From an uncultured Ruminococcus sp. (GTDB taxonomy: Bacteria; Bacillota; Clostridia; Oscillospirales; Ruminococcaceae): a stretch of DNA of 64,000 nt. Below, in pieces: positions 52,329-62,021 of the stretch. Both the position numbers and the translations under genes were made by a program. The notes below the pieces were generated by a model that saw nothing but the letters and a program-made list of their open reading frames with translations, ran no database searches and was not told the DNA's origin. The first letter of the stretch is position 1, and each line of letters begins with the position of its first letter. The DNA lies in NCBI GenBank assembly GCA_949291125.1, contig CASEUJ010000038.1, positions 1-64,000 on the forward strand, written 5' to 3'.

Positions 52329-53261
52329 ATGAAACAGAATTCTAAAATCTATCGATGGGTGCTCATTTCTCTTGCTGCGGCGATCGTGGTGCTCGCGATC
52401 GCGGCAAGCTATACAGTCGGCATTGTCAGCAAGAACAATGTCGTTGCTCGAATCGACAGTAATATCGGGGCAATGGAATCCTATCTTCAAAAAAACAAGG
52501 ACGCCGCAGAACTGATGACCGATGAACTCAAGGAAGATTATGCGGCAAAGACCCGGACAGTGGCAATGATTTTGTCGCAAGATGCCGGATTTATGACCGA
52601 TGATCAGATACTCGAGGAAATGCGCGTGACCGTCAATGCAGAACGGATCAGCGTGTTTGATCCTACGGGCGATATTGTCGCGAGCACAGATCTCTCCGCA
52701 GAGGGAACACAGGTGCGTGAGGACTTTCGCGGGCATCTGTCAGAAAATGTGTATACCAATGTCTTGTTCCTGCTGGAGTCTGATTCGCCGACGATTGTTG
52801 CGGCATCTTCTCTCGATAGCGGGAACGGTATGGTGCAGATTACATTCCCGACAGACAATGTGATTTCGTTGTTACAGGAAGCGGATTTGTCGAATGCGGC
52901 ATCCGATGTACCGCTTTACACATCTGGTACAACCGCGATCTTAGATGCTGACACACTCGAATACATCAGCTGCACCGACTCCTCTGAGATCGGCAAGACA
53001 GTCGGATATGGTGCATCGCTTTTTAAAAAGAGCAAGGGCAGATTTGATGTGATCGATCCGGATGGTGAGAAGGCCATGCTGCGCTATCAGAAAAGCGGCG
53101 ACTATCTGATCATGGCAGTTGTGGCATACGAAGATATCTATGATTCGCGTGACTTGCTCGTTGGATGGGTGGTGGTCGGCGGCGCATTGCTGCTGGCGGT
53201 CACGGCGCTGGCGTTGCGAATGGGAATGATGCCGTCGAAAGATCCCAACGAAGACGCATAA
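52329..53261 (+). CDS. Orphan Cache-like extracellular sensor protein without output domain
   Basis: The 310-residue protein has an N-terminal membrane anchor (about 10-31), an extracytoplasmic region (about 35-275) and a second membrane segment (about 277-300). A short tail KDPNEDA ends it. The extracellular part resembles double Cache or PAS-like sensors: RISVFDPTGDIVASTD, FRGHLSENVY and TTAILDADTLEYISCTDSSEIG. There is no histidine kinase, HAMP, GGDEF or methyl-accepting domain. A GGAGGTGA site is 14 nt before the ATG, longer than usual. It is probably co-transcribed with the mutase gene. Function unknown. Confidence 0.6.
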   Translation: MKQNSKIYRWVLISLAAAIVVLAIAASYTVGIVSKNNVVARIDSNIGAMESYLQKNKDAAELMTDELKEDYAAKTRTVAMILSQDAGFMTDDQILEEMRVTVNAERISVFDPTGDIVASTDLSAEGTQVREDFRGHLSENVYTNVLFLLESDSPTIVAASSLDSGNGMVQITFPTDNVISLLQEADLSNAASDVPLYTSGTTAILDADTLEYISCTDSSEIGKTVGYGASLFKKSKGRFDVIDPDGEKAMLRYQKSGDYLIMAVVAYEDIYDSRDLLVGWVVVGGALLLAVTALALRMGMMPSKDPNEDA

Positions 53262-53275
53262 GAGAACAATAAAAC

Positions 53276-53314
53276 AAGCGACTTGTAAGAGATTTGTCTT
53301 CACAAGTCGCTTTT
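53276..53314. terminator. Bidirectional terminator between the sensor gene and pheA
   Basis: AAGCGACTTGT and its exact complement form an 11-bp stem, with T-rich sequence on both strands. Confidence 0.8.
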
Positions 53315-53357
53315 AGCGTTGTTTCAAAGGTTTGTAAGGGGATCACGCCGCGGCAGA

Positions 53358-54473
53358 TCACATCACAGCCGCGTTTCCGAGAAGTTTGAATTCCTGACAG
53401 CTTTTACAGAGATCATTCAAAAATGCTGCAATATCCCGACTGCGCAAATTTCCCTTGAAGTCAATATGAAATATGACATCAAAGCTGCCATCGCGGATCG
53501 GGCGGCTTTCGAGCTTTGTCATATCTAGACCGTACAAGAAAAATTTGTTCAGAATCCTGCTAAGGCTGCCCGGCTCATTGGATAATGTCAACATCACGGA
53601 AATAATCGAGGCATCCTGTGCTACCTGCATATCCTTAGTGATACAGATAAATTGGGTATAATTTGGCACAACATTAGAAATATGCGGTGCTAAAACAGTC
53701 AGCTTGTTCTGTTTTGCGCATTCTTCCGAACAGATCGCCGCAATGGTCGGATCGCCCGAATTTGCCACCATGTTTGCTGCAGTTGCCGTATTGCTGTATT
53801 CCCTGCGCGGCAGTTGATATGCATTGAGAAAATCGCTGCACTGCGATAGTGCCTGTGGGTGAGAGTATACCACAGAAATGTTTTCAAGCCGTGCATTCGG
53901 CAGAGCCGCAAGACAGTGGGTGACTTCCACCTGATTCATGGCGGTAATGAAGAAGTTATACTTGCGCATGAGGTCTACCGTCTGAGTGACAGTGCCGGAT
54001 GTACTATTATAAATAGGCAGGACGCCATATTCCAGCGCACCGGATTCTACTGCTTCAAATACTTGTTCAAAGGTAGGGAAAAACCGGATTTCGCGTCCCG
54101 GAAAAAAGGCCTGTGCTGCTGCTTCGGAGTTCGCGCCCACTGTGCCCTGACAGCCCACTTTTACGGCATGATCCATCTGCGGAAAAGGGATTTCCGGGGC
54201 TTCTTCTGCGGCAGTCAGCATCTTCTGCTGAAGCTGAGAGCTGATGCTCATCATATTGGCGAAAAATGTACGGGATGCCGGCGCGAGTCCGTCTGTGGCA
54301 CGGCGCTCTACTTGCTGCAATACCTGTTCTTCGCGGCTCGCCTGAAAGACAGGCATGTGGTGTGCCTGTTTATATCTTGCCACATCTTGACAAAGCAGCA
54401 TGCGTTGTTCAAAGAGTGTCTGGATCTCGCGGTCAAGCGCGTCGATTTTTTCACGAATTTCATTGAGTTCCAT
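53358..54473 (-). CDS. pheA: Chorismate mutase / prephenate dehydratase (P-protein), divergent
   Basis: The bifunctional enzyme makes phenylpyruvate from chorismate. The 371-residue protein has an AroQ chorismate mutase domain (about 1-90), a prephenate dehydratase domain (about 104-280) and a C-terminal ACT domain (about 288-371) with the Phe-binding LESRP motif. Two usually conserved dehydratase motifs are altered: PIYNS has Tyr155 where Glu is normal (PxENS), and NYTQF has Gln274 where Arg is normal (TRF). The GPxGTFSE block is also changed (GCQGTVGANSE). Mutase activity looks secure; dehydratase activity is less certain. It is a single gene with its own promoter. Confidence 0.85.
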   Translation of the reverse strand: MELNEIREKIDALDREIQTLFEQRMLLCQDVARYKQAHHMPVFQASREEQVLQQVERRATDGLAPASRTFFANMMSISSQLQQKMLTAAEEAPEIPFPQMDHAVKVGCQGTVGANSEAAAQAFFPGREIRFFPTFEQVFEAVESGALEYGVLPIYNSTSGTVTQTVDLMRKYNFFITAMNQVEVTHCLAALPNARLENISVVYSHPQALSQCSDFLNAYQLPRREYSNTATAANMVANSGDPTIAAICSEECAKQNKLTVLAPHISNVVPNYTQFICITKDMQVAQDASIISVMLTLSNEPGSLSRILNKFFLYGLDMTKLESRPIRDGSFDVIFHIDFKGNLRSRDIAAFLNDLCKSCQEFKLLGNAAVM

Positions 54474-54519
54474 CGTGGATTCCTTTCTGTTTCTGCATCA
54501 TTGCATAGAGTCTGATATT

Positions 54520-54548
54520 ATTATACAAAAAATGCGTACAAAAATCAA
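54520..54548 (-). promoter_or_regulatory. Promoter of pheA
   Basis: On the minus strand TTGATT and TATAAT are separated by 17 nt, about 45 nt upstream of the start codon. Confidence 0.7.
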
Positions 54549-54710
54549 GTTCCAAGCAGCAATGCTGCAAAGATTTTGCACGGATATAAGGGCTTTAGCA
54601 CGAAAAAAGCGTATTTTTCAATTTTTATTGACCAAATGAATAAAAATTCGGGATTGTTAGATGAAAAATTATGCAATTTTCCAAATGCCTTTCTTTTTGA
54701 AAGGGAAGTA

Positions 54711-54740
54711 TTGAAAATGCAGGTAGTTTTATGATATAAT
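54711..54740 (+). promoter_or_regulatory. Promoter of the ruvCAB operon
   Basis: TTGAAA and TATAAT are separated by 18 nt. No LexA box is seen nearby. The 313-nt gap 54474-54786 otherwise contains only the pheA promoter. Confidence 0.65.
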
Positions 54741-54786
54741 AATCTATATGTGCAAAATTCAGAATGTACAAGGGTGGTGGTAGGAT

Positions 54787-55302
54787 TTGCGGATATTAGG
54801 GATCGATCCGGGCTATGCGATTGTGGGATTTGGTGCGATTGCCTATGAGGGTATGGACTTTGTGCCGCTCGGATATGGTGCGATCACAACTGAGGCTGGC
54901 ACGCAGTTTGCATTGCGTCTGGTGTCCATCTATGATGATCTCGGCGAATTGATCCGACACTATAAGCCGGACTGCATTGCCATTGAACGGCTCTATTTTA
55001 CCTCGAACCAGAAAACAGTGATCGATGTTGCTCAGGCACGCGGCGTGATTGTCCTCTGTGCCCAACAGCATGGCGTTTCGATGTATGAATATACGCCCCT
55101 TCAGGTGAAGCAGGCGGTGGTGGGATACGGCAAGGCGGAAAAACGTCAGGTAATGGACATGACACGCCGCATTCTGCACCTCAAACAGATTCCGAAGCCC
55201 GATGATGCTGCCGATGCCCTTGCCCTTGCGATCTGTCACGGACATTGTGCCACTGGCATACAATGGATGGAACGCAAAGTCAGAACAGGAGATACGATAT
55301 GA
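54787..55302 (+). CDS. ruvC: Holliday junction resolvase RuvC
   Basis: RuvC cuts Holliday junctions in recombination. The 171-residue protein has the four catalytic acids in context: GIDPG (Asp7), AIERLYF and the C-terminal KPDDAADALALAI. It starts with TTG, 9 nt after a weak GGTGG site. The stop overlaps ruvA. Confidence 0.95.
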   Translation: MRILGIDPGYAIVGFGAIAYEGMDFVPLGYGAITTEAGTQFALRLVSIYDDLGELIRHYKPDCIAIERLYFTSNQKTVIDVAQARGVIVLCAQQHGVSMYEYTPLQVKQAVVGYGKAEKRQVMDMTRRILHLKQIPKPDDAADALALAICHGHCATGIQWMERKVRTGDTI

Positions 55303-55913
55303 TCTACAGCGTACATGGAACATTGATTGCCAAAGCGCCATCTCTGGCAGTCGTCGAATGCGGCGGTGTCGGCTATGCCTGCCGTACAACATTTACCACA
55401 CTCGGCCAGCTCGGGAACATCGGTGAAACTGTGATGTTATACACGCACCTTTCCGTCCGGGAAGATGCGGTAGAATTATTCGGCTTTTTTACCCGGCAGG
55501 AGTTGCAATGCTTTGAGCTTCTGATCTCGGTTTCCGGCGTCGGACCGAAGGCCGCGCTTGCGATTTTATCGGATCTGACCCCCGATCAATTCCTGCTGAC
55601 TGTGGCGTCTGGTGACAGCAAGACGTTGACACGTGCCAAAGGCGTAGGTGCAAAATCGGCACAGCGCATTGTCATGGAGCTGAAAGACAAGATCGCAGGC
55701 GAATCGATTGGGCTGCTTTCCGGCACACAGACGGAAACTGTGGCTGGAGCATCGTGTTCCGGCGGTAATGTGGGTGAAGCGATCGAAGCACTTGTGACAC
55801 TTGGCTATACGCAGAGCGAAGTTGCACCGATCGTGGCTGGACTCGATCCGGATCTGTCGTCCTCGGAACTGATTCGTAGGACATTGCAGGAGATCGGGAA
55901 GGGTAATAGGTAA
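55299..55913 (+). CDS. ruvA: Holliday junction DNA helicase subunit RuvA
   Basis: RuvA binds junctions and loads RuvB. The 204-residue protein has the N-terminal OB domain (MIYSVHGTL), helix-hairpin-helix motifs in LLISVSGVGPKAALAIL and KGVGAKSAQRIVMELKDK, and the C-terminal domain III (ALVTLGYTQSEV). ATG overlaps the ruvC stop as ATGA. Confidence 0.96.
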   Translation: MIYSVHGTLIAKAPSLAVVECGGVGYACRTTFTTLGQLGNIGETVMLYTHLSVREDAVELFGFFTRQELQCFELLISVSGVGPKAALAILSDLTPDQFLLTVASGDSKTLTRAKGVGAKSAQRIVMELKDKIAGESIGLLSGTQTETVAGASCSGGNVGEAIEALVTLGYTQSEVAPIVAGLDPDLSSSELIRRTLQEIGKGNR

Positions 55914-55953
55914 TTTTTATAAAATCATAGAAACTGAAAGGGTGTGAACCAGC

Positions 55954-57036
55954 ATGATCGAAACCGGCGATATGGAGTTTGAAGGCCGTATGGTGACGCC
56001 GCAGCAGGTGGAAGAAGACCACGAAATTGAAGTAACGCTGCGCCCACAGACGCTGGTGGAATATATCGGGCAGGATAAAGTTAAGGAAAATCTGGCGATT
56101 TATATTGAAGCGGCAAAACGCCGCAGCGATCCATTAGATCATGTACTGTTATATGGTCCGCCGGGTCTCGGGAAAACCACGCTTTCTGCGATCATTGCCC
56201 ACGAAATGGGCGTGAATCTGCGTGTGACAACAGGGCCTGCCATTGAAAAGGCAGGGGACTTAGCGGCAATCCTGACCAATCTCCAGCCGAACGATGTCTT
56301 ATTTATCGATGAAATCCACCGATTGAATCGACAGGTGGAGGAGATTTTATATCCGGCGCTCGAAGACCACGCCATTGATATCATTATGGGGAAGGGACCT
56401 TCTGCGCGTTCGCTGCGCGTGGAACTTAATCCTTTTACGCTTGTGGGTGCAACGACGCGTGCTGGTCAGCTTTCGAGTCCGCTGCGCGATCGGTTCGGCG
56501 TGATTCTGCGATTGGAATTATATACGACCGAACAGTTGACAGATATTGTACGCCGTAGCGCTATGCTGCTGCAAATTCCTTGTACTATCGATGGCGCTAC
56601 CGAAATTGCCAGCAGAGCCAGGGGCACACCGCGTATTGCCAACCGGTTGTTAAAGCGTGTACGCGACTTTGCGGATGTGATCGGAAACGGTGAGATCACG
56701 CAGGAGATTGCACAAATCGCACTCAATCGCCTGGAAATCGATGCACTCGGGCTGGACAGTAATGACAGACGTATGCTGGAAATGATCATCAAAGGTTATG
56801 GCGGCGGCCCGGTGGGACTGGAAACACTGGCTTCTGCACTGGGGGAAGAAACTGTGACACTCGAAGATGTCTGCGAGCCGTATCTGATGCAGCTCGGATT
56901 TCTGGCACGAACGCCGCGAGGGCGCTGTGCAACGGCACTGGCGTATCAACATCTTGGAATTCGACCGCCGGAATCAGAAACAGGTGGTAAAAATGGTATA
57001 GAAGGGCAAATGTCCCTTCCGGAATCAGAGCTGTAA
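55954..57036 (+). CDS. ruvB: Holliday junction DNA helicase RuvB
   Basis: RuvB is the AAA+ motor for branch migration. The 360-residue protein has [19 protein letters not shown], Walker [10 protein letters not shown], Walker B LFIDEIHR, sensor GATTRAG, and the C-terminal winged helix ([16 protein letters not shown]). It ends with a Glu/Gly-rich tail longer than usual. Confidence 0.97.
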   Translation: MIETGDMEFEGRMVTPQQVEEDHEIEVTLRPQTLVEYIGQDKVKENLAIYIEAAKRRSDPLDHVLLYGPPGLGKTTLSAIIAHEMGVNLRVTTGPAIEKAGDLAAILTNLQPNDVLFIDEIHRLNRQVEEILYPALEDHAIDIIMGKGPSARSLRVELNPFTLVGATTRAGQLSSPLRDRFGVILRLELYTTEQLTDIVRRSAMLLQIPCTIDGATEIASRARGTPRIANRLLKRVRDFADVIGNGEITQEIAQIALNRLEIDALGLDSNDRRMLEMIIKGYGGGPVGLETLASALGEETVTLEDVCEPYLMQLGFLARTPRGRCATALAYQHLGIRPPESETGGKNGIEGQMSLPESEL

Positions 57037-57081
57037 TACGCGATAGATAAAATGAGTTGGAACGAAAGGAAACTTTGAACC

Positions 57082-58434
57082 ATGGGTAGATTATTTGGAA
57101 CGGATGGCGCAAGAGGTGTTGCCATTACGGAGTTGACATGTGAACTTGCCATGCAGATCGGACGTGCGGCGGCACTCGTGCTGACGAAAGAAACCAAGCA
57201 TCGGGCGAAAATTTTCATCGGGAAGGATACGCGGATGTCTTCCGATATCCTTGAGGCTGCACTATGCGCCGGAATTTGTTCGGTCGGTGCACAGGCAGTA
57301 AAGCTCGGCGTAGTTCCGACACCGGCAGTGGCATACTTAGTGCGCACAAAGGGCGCAGATGCAGGTGTGATGATTTCCGCTTCGCATAACAGTGTGGAGT
57401 TCAACGGCATCAAGCTCTTTGCCTCTACTGGCTATAAACTGCCAGATGTAGTAGAGGAGGAGATTGAAGCGCTGATCCTCGACCATCCGGAACAGATCGA
57501 ACTGCAATCTCATACCAATGTGGGAACAATTGCTGAATATACAAATGCAAAAGAAGACTATATCGCCTATCTTGCAGATTGTGTACACACAGATTGTACC
57601 GGCATGCGTATGGCGCTCGACTGTGCAAACGGCAGCGCTTCTGCAACGGCACAGTCGCTATTCACACGGCTCGGAGCACAGGTGCATATGCTCAGTGCCC
57701 AGCCGGACGGCACGAATATCAATTTGAATTGCGGCTCCACGCACATGGAACAGTTAATGGAATATGTCAAGACTCATGACTGCGATCTGGGACTTGCCTT
57801 TGATGGCGATGCAGATCGCTGTCTGGCGGTGGATGAGAATGGTGTACTTGTTGACGGTGATAAGATCATTGCCATTTGTGCGCAGGCGATGCAGAAAGCA
57901 GGATCACTCAAGGGCGATACTGCCGTTGTTACAGTCATGACGAATCTCGGCTTTTTTCATTTTGCCAAGGCAAACCACATTGCGACAAAGGCAACCAAAG
58001 TCGGCGACCGGTATGTCCTTGAAGAAATGCTCTCTGGTGGCTATAACATCGGCGGTGAACAGAGCGGACATATCATTTTCCTCGATGAAGCAACCACTGG
58101 CGACGGCGAACTCTCTGGTATTAAGCTGATGGAGATTTTGAAGCGTTCGGGCAAAAAAATGAGCGAGCTTGCCGGCCTGATGGAAACATTTCCGCAGGTA
58201 CTATATAATGTCACGATTCCGGCGGAGAAGAAAGGTCATTGGCAGGAGGACACTGCCATTGCGGCACTGATCGACCAGTACACGCAGGAATTGGGCGATA
58301 ATGGCAGAATCTTGGTGCGCGAAAGCGGTACAGAGCCATTGGTGCGCGTGATGGTTGAGGGTAAGGATGCCCAGCAAATTGAAACAGCAGCGCAGGCAAT
58401 TACAGCACAGGTCAAGGTGTTTGCAGGGGCGTAA
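57082..58434 (+). CDS. glmM: Phosphoglucosamine mutase
   Basis: GlmM converts glucosamine-6-phosphate to glucosamine-1-phosphate for peptidoglycan synthesis. The 450-residue protein has FGTDGARG at the start, the phosphoserine loop ISASHNSVEFNGIK, the metal loop DGDADRC and the phosphate-binding RESGTEPLVRVMVEG. The ATG is 9 nt after GAAAGGAA. It lies 45 nt after ruvB. Confidence 0.96.
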   Translation: MGRLFGTDGARGVAITELTCELAMQIGRAAALVLTKETKHRAKIFIGKDTRMSSDILEAALCAGICSVGAQAVKLGVVPTPAVAYLVRTKGADAGVMISASHNSVEFNGIKLFASTGYKLPDVVEEEIEALILDHPEQIELQSHTNVGTIAEYTNAKEDYIAYLADCVHTDCTGMRMALDCANGSASATAQSLFTRLGAQVHMLSAQPDGTNINLNCGSTHMEQLMEYVKTHDCDLGLAFDGDADRCLAVDENGVLVDGDKIIAICAQAMQKAGSLKGDTAVVTVMTNLGFFHFAKANHIATKATKVGDRYVLEEMLSGGYNIGGEQSGHIIFLDEATTGDGELSGIKLMEILKRSGKKMSELAGLMETFPQVLYNVTIPAEKKGHWQEDTAIAALIDQYTQELGDNGRILVRESGTEPLVRVMVEGKDAQQIETAAQAITAQVKVFAGA

Positions 58435-58571
58435 ACCAAAACAAGTAGAGGTACAAAGCATGCAGGGTGAAATATACCAGGCATTTGCGACGTTTGTATC
58501 TATGCCATCCTGCGGCAGGATTTTTTGCAACCGGCAGAATAAATCATCAGAATAGATAGGAGCAATCCAAA

Positions 58572-59444
58572 TTGAGAACCGCAAACCATTGGAAACAATA
58601 CCAAATTTTAGATACCTCCGAACTGGAAAAATTAGAGTCCTGGAACGGTGTAACGCTGGTACGCCCGGATCCTCAGATCATTTGGAAGACGCCGAAACAA
58701 CATCCGGCATGGAGAAAGTCAGACGGTCACTATAGCCGTTCTTCCTCCGGTGGTGGCAGCTGGACATTTGCCAGGAAGCTGCCGACCTGTTGGGAGATGG
58801 AGTATGAATCCCTTGGACTGACATTCAAGATCCAGCCTACTGGATTCAAGCACACAGGTCTGTTTCCGGAACAGGCGGTGAACTGGGACTGGATGACCAG
58901 TCAAATCCAGAATGCTGGCAGACCGATCTCAGTGCTCAACCTCTTCGCCTATACCGGCGGTGCAACGCTGGCTTGTGCGGCAGCAGGAGCGACGGTTTGT
59001 CATGTAGATGCCTCAAAGGGCATGGTGCAGTGGGCGAGAGAAAACGCTGGACTTTCGGGATTGACAGAAAAGCCGGTACGCTGGATCGTGGACGATTGTG
59101 AAAAATTTGTTGCAAGAGAGATCCGCCGGGGCAGACGCTATGATGCGATCATTATGGATCCGCCCAGCTACGGCAGAGGGCCTGGTGGCGAGGTCTGGAA
59201 ATTAGAAGAAAACATTTTCGACCTGGTTCAGCTCTGTGCCGGGGTGCTGTCCGATGATCCATTGTTTTTCCTGCTCAATAGCTATACCACCGGGCTTTCT
59301 CCGGCGGTAATGGGGTATTTGCTGGGCAGTGTCTTAAAGCCAAAGTTTGGCGGCGATGTCACAGCGGATGAGATCGGCCTGCCGGTAGAACAGAGCGGTA
59401 TGGTGTTGCCCTGCGGCTCTACCGCCATCTGGCAAAAGAGATAA
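58572..59444 (+). CDS. Class I SAM-dependent methyltransferase, probably RNA-modifying
   Basis: The 290-residue protein has a SAM-binding domain (about 115-285) with LNLFAYTGGATLACAAAGA and the DPPSYGRGP catalytic motif, as in RlmI/RlmK-like rRNA cytosine methyltransferases. The N-terminal region is short and has no PUA domain, so the exact target is open. It starts at TTG, 9 nt after AGGAG. It lies between glmM and the ECF genes and may be co-transcribed. Confidence 0.82.
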   Translation: MRTANHWKQYQILDTSELEKLESWNGVTLVRPDPQIIWKTPKQHPAWRKSDGHYSRSSSGGGSWTFARKLPTCWEMEYESLGLTFKIQPTGFKHTGLFPEQAVNWDWMTSQIQNAGRPISVLNLFAYTGGATLACAAAGATVCHVDASKGMVQWARENAGLSGLTEKPVRWIVDDCEKFVAREIRRGRRYDAIIMDPPSYGRGPGGEVWKLEENIFDLVQLCAGVLSDDPLFFLLNSYTTGLSPAVMGYLLGSVLKPKFGGDVTADEIGLPVEQSGMVLPCGSTAIWQKR

Positions 59445-59471
59445 ACACGACCATAGAAAAGGAGCATGTCC

Positions 59472-60320
59472 ATGGAAATCGATATTCATGCAGACCACTT
59501 GTCGTTTCAATATACAGATGATGAGGGTGAGCCAACATCACCGATGATTTTACAGGATCTGTCTTTGACCTTTGCGCCTGGATCATTCGTAGCTGTGTTA
59601 GGACACAATGGCTGCGGCAAATCGACGCTGGCAAAGCTGACAAACGGCATCCTGCTGCCTACCGGCGGTCATATGTATGTTGCTGGGCTGGATACCCTTG
59701 ACGAGGATAAACTCTATGAGATCCGCCAGCGTGTCGGCATGGTCTTTCAGAATCCAGACAACCAGATTGTGGCAACAATCGTGGAAGAAGATGTGGCGTT
59801 CGGGCCGGAAAATCTCGGCATGCCACCGGAAAAGATTCGCCAACGCGTGGATGATGCCTTAAAAGCAGTGGGAATGTATGACTATCGCCTGCATGCACCA
59901 AATCAGCTTTCCGGCGGTCAAAAACAACGTGTTGCCATTGCCGGCATCATTGCCATGCGTCCGTCCTGTATCGTGCTTGACGAGCCGACTGCAATGCTTG
60001 ACCCGAAGGGTAGGCGTGAAGTGATGAAGACGATCCGCATGCTTAACCAGACGTATGGCATCACCATTGTTTTGATCACACATTATATGGACGAAGCAGC
60101 ACAGGCGGATCGGGTGATCGTTATGGATGATGGGGCTGTTGTTCTGGATGATACGCCGCAGGAAGTCTTTTCCCATGTGGACGAGCTGAAAACGCTTGGG
60201 TTAGATGTGCCGCAGGTCACAGAACTTGTCTATGAACTCAATCAATGCGGCTTTCATTTGGATCCGCATATTATCACGGAAGAGGCGTGCGTGGATGCAC
60301 TCCTGCGCCAGTTTTCCTGA
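59472..60320 (+). CDS. ecfA1: ECF transporter ATPase A1
   Basis: This ABC ATPase powers vitamin/metal uptake by energy-coupling-factor transporters. The 282-residue protein has Walker [11 protein letters not shown]-loop [10 protein letters not shown], signature [13 protein letters not shown] and Walker [12 protein letters not shown]. The start at 59472 is 7 nt after AAAAGGAG; an ATG at 59466 is too close. It begins the ecfA1-A2-T set. Confidence 0.94.
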   Translation: MEIDIHADHLSFQYTDDEGEPTSPMILQDLSLTFAPGSFVAVLGHNGCGKSTLAKLTNGILLPTGGHMYVAGLDTLDEDKLYEIRQRVGMVFQNPDNQIVATIVEEDVAFGPENLGMPPEKIRQRVDDALKAVGMYDYRLHAPNQLSGGQKQRVAIAGIIAMRPSCIVLDEPTAMLDPKGRREVMKTIRMLNQTYGITIVLITHYMDEAAQADRVIVMDDGAVVLDDTPQEVFSHVDELKTLGLDVPQVTELVYELNQCGFHLDPHIITEEACVDALLRQFS

Positions 60321-60336
60321 AAAGAGGTGTGGGTAT

Positions 60337-61209
60337 TTGGCGGTAATACAAACAAAAGGGCTAACGTATCGCTATGGGATCGGGACGCCATTTGAAAAGA
60401 CGGCTGTCGACCATATCGACTTAGAAATCCCATCTGGCGCATTCATTGGGCTGATTGGACACACCGGTTCTGGGAAATCCACCTTGATCCAGCATCTCAA
60501 TGGTCTGCTGCGCCCGACAGAAGGCACTGTAACACTCGACGGCGTCGATATCTGGACAGAAAAATCCAGCTTGCGGCAGGTACGCTTTCGGGTTGGGCTG
60601 GTGTTCCAATATCCGGAGTATCAGATCTTTGAAGAAACTGTATATCGAGATATTGCCTTCGGGCCGAAAAACATGGGGCTTTCGGAAACCGAGGTGCAAA
60701 AGCGCGTGGAAGAAGCCGCATCGATCGTTGGCCTGACGGAGGATATGCTTGAGCAGTCGCCGTTTTTACTCTCCGGCGGTCAGAAACGTCGTGTGGCGAT
60801 CGCCGGCGTTATGGCAATGCGTCCGGAGGTGCTCATTCTGGATGAACCTGCTGCGGGACTTGATCCCAAGGGCAGGGAAGAGGTCTTACAGGAGATCTGT
60901 ACTTATTGGGAAAAGACCAGCAGTACAGTCATTTTGGTTTCCCATAGTATGGAGGATATTGCACGCTTTGCCCAGCGGATTATCGTGATGAATGCCGGAA
61001 AGGTATTTTGTTACGATACCGTACAAAATGTTTTTCGCCAGGCACAACAGCTGCAAGCCATCGGTCTTGCAGTTCCCCAGATTACACGGGTATGTGCGGC
61101 ACTGCATGCACAGGGTCTGGATATTGAAGAAGATATTTTCACCGTGGAAGAGGCAAAACGCCAGATCTTATCTGCCTATCGGAAGAAAGGGGGAAAACCG
61201 GCATGCTGA
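60337..61209 (+). CDS. ecfA2: ECF transporter ATPase A2
   Basis: This is the second ATPase of the ECF module, 290 residues. It has Walker A GHTGSGKST, Q-loop VFQYPEYQIFEETV, signature LSGGQKRRVAIAG and Walker B LDEPAAGLDP. It starts at TTG, 8 nt after AAGAGGTG, and its end overlaps ecfT by 7 nt. Confidence 0.94.
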   Translation: MAVIQTKGLTYRYGIGTPFEKTAVDHIDLEIPSGAFIGLIGHTGSGKSTLIQHLNGLLRPTEGTVTLDGVDIWTEKSSLRQVRFRVGLVFQYPEYQIFEETVYRDIAFGPKNMGLSETEVQKRVEEAASIVGLTEDMLEQSPFLLSGGQKRRVAIAGVMAMRPEVLILDEPAAGLDPKGREEVLQEICTYWEKTSSTVILVSHSMEDIARFAQRIIVMNAGKVFCYDTVQNVFRQAQQLQAIGLAVPQITRVCAALHAQGLDIEEDIFTVEEAKRQILSAYRKKGGKPAC

Positions 61210-62006
61210 AAGACATTACCATCGGGCAATATTTCCCTGGAAACAGCGTGGTGCACCGAATGGATCCCCGATTCAAGATCGTGATGACACTCATGTTTAT
61301 CGTGATGCTCTTTCTGGGCAATCAGTTGTATTCCCTAAGCTTTGGCGTTGTCTTTTGTTTGTTGGCACTGGCACTTTCCAAGATTCCGCTGCGACTGATC
61401 TGGCAAAGCATGCGCATTCTGATCCCCATCTTAATGATCACAGCCGTGCTGGATCTGTTTCTGATTGATACCGGTGACACATATTTTAAGTGGCGGTTTC
61501 TCGAAATCACATCCGGCGGTGTCCGGACGGCGATCCTGATGATCGTGCGCATTCTGGTGCTGCTCGCCGGATCTTCTCTTCTGACTTACACTACTTCGCC
61601 CATCGCATTAACTGACGCCATTGAGCGTCTGCTTTCACCACTTAAGCGTATCCACGTTCCGGTGCATGCCTTTGCGATGATGATGACCATTGCGCTGCGT
61701 TTTATTCCGACGCTACTGGAAGAAACAGACAAGATTGTGACTGCGCAAAAGGCACGCGGTGCAAATTTTAGTGAAGGAAAGCTGATTGAACGAGCCAAAG
61801 CGCTGATTCCGGTATTTATACCGCTGTTTGTGTCGGCGTTTCGCCGCGCGGAAGAGCTTGCAACGGCAATGGAATGCCGGTGTTATCGTGGGGATGAGGG
61901 GCGCACAAAAATGCGTCAGCTGCATGCATCCAGACGGGATTATGCTGCAATGACCGTAACGTGTCTTTTATTTGTATCGGCAGTTGCCGTAGCGATCATC
62001 TGGTGA
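61203..62006 (+). CDS. ecfT: ECF transporter transmembrane subunit T
   Basis: EcfT couples the ATPases to interchangeable substrate-binding S subunits. The 267-residue protein has about six membrane segments and the two coupling motifs AQKARGANF and ATAMECRCY. An S component is not encoded next to it, so this is likely the shared group II module serving several S proteins elsewhere. The truA-rplM-rpsI genes that often follow are absent. Confidence 0.94.
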   Translation: MLKDITIGQYFPGNSVVHRMDPRFKIVMTLMFIVMLFLGNQLYSLSFGVVFCLLALALSKIPLRLIWQSMRILIPILMITAVLDLFLIDTGDTYFKWRFLEITSGGVRTAILMIVRILVLLAGSSLLTYTTSPIALTDAIERLLSPLKRIHVPVHAFAMMMTIALRFIPTLLEETDKIVTAQKARGANFSEGKLIERAKALIPVFIPLFVSAFRRAEELATAMECRCYRGDEGRTKMRQLHASRRDYAAMTVTCLLFVSAVAVAIIW

Positions 62007-62021
62007 GAGGAGCAATTACAC

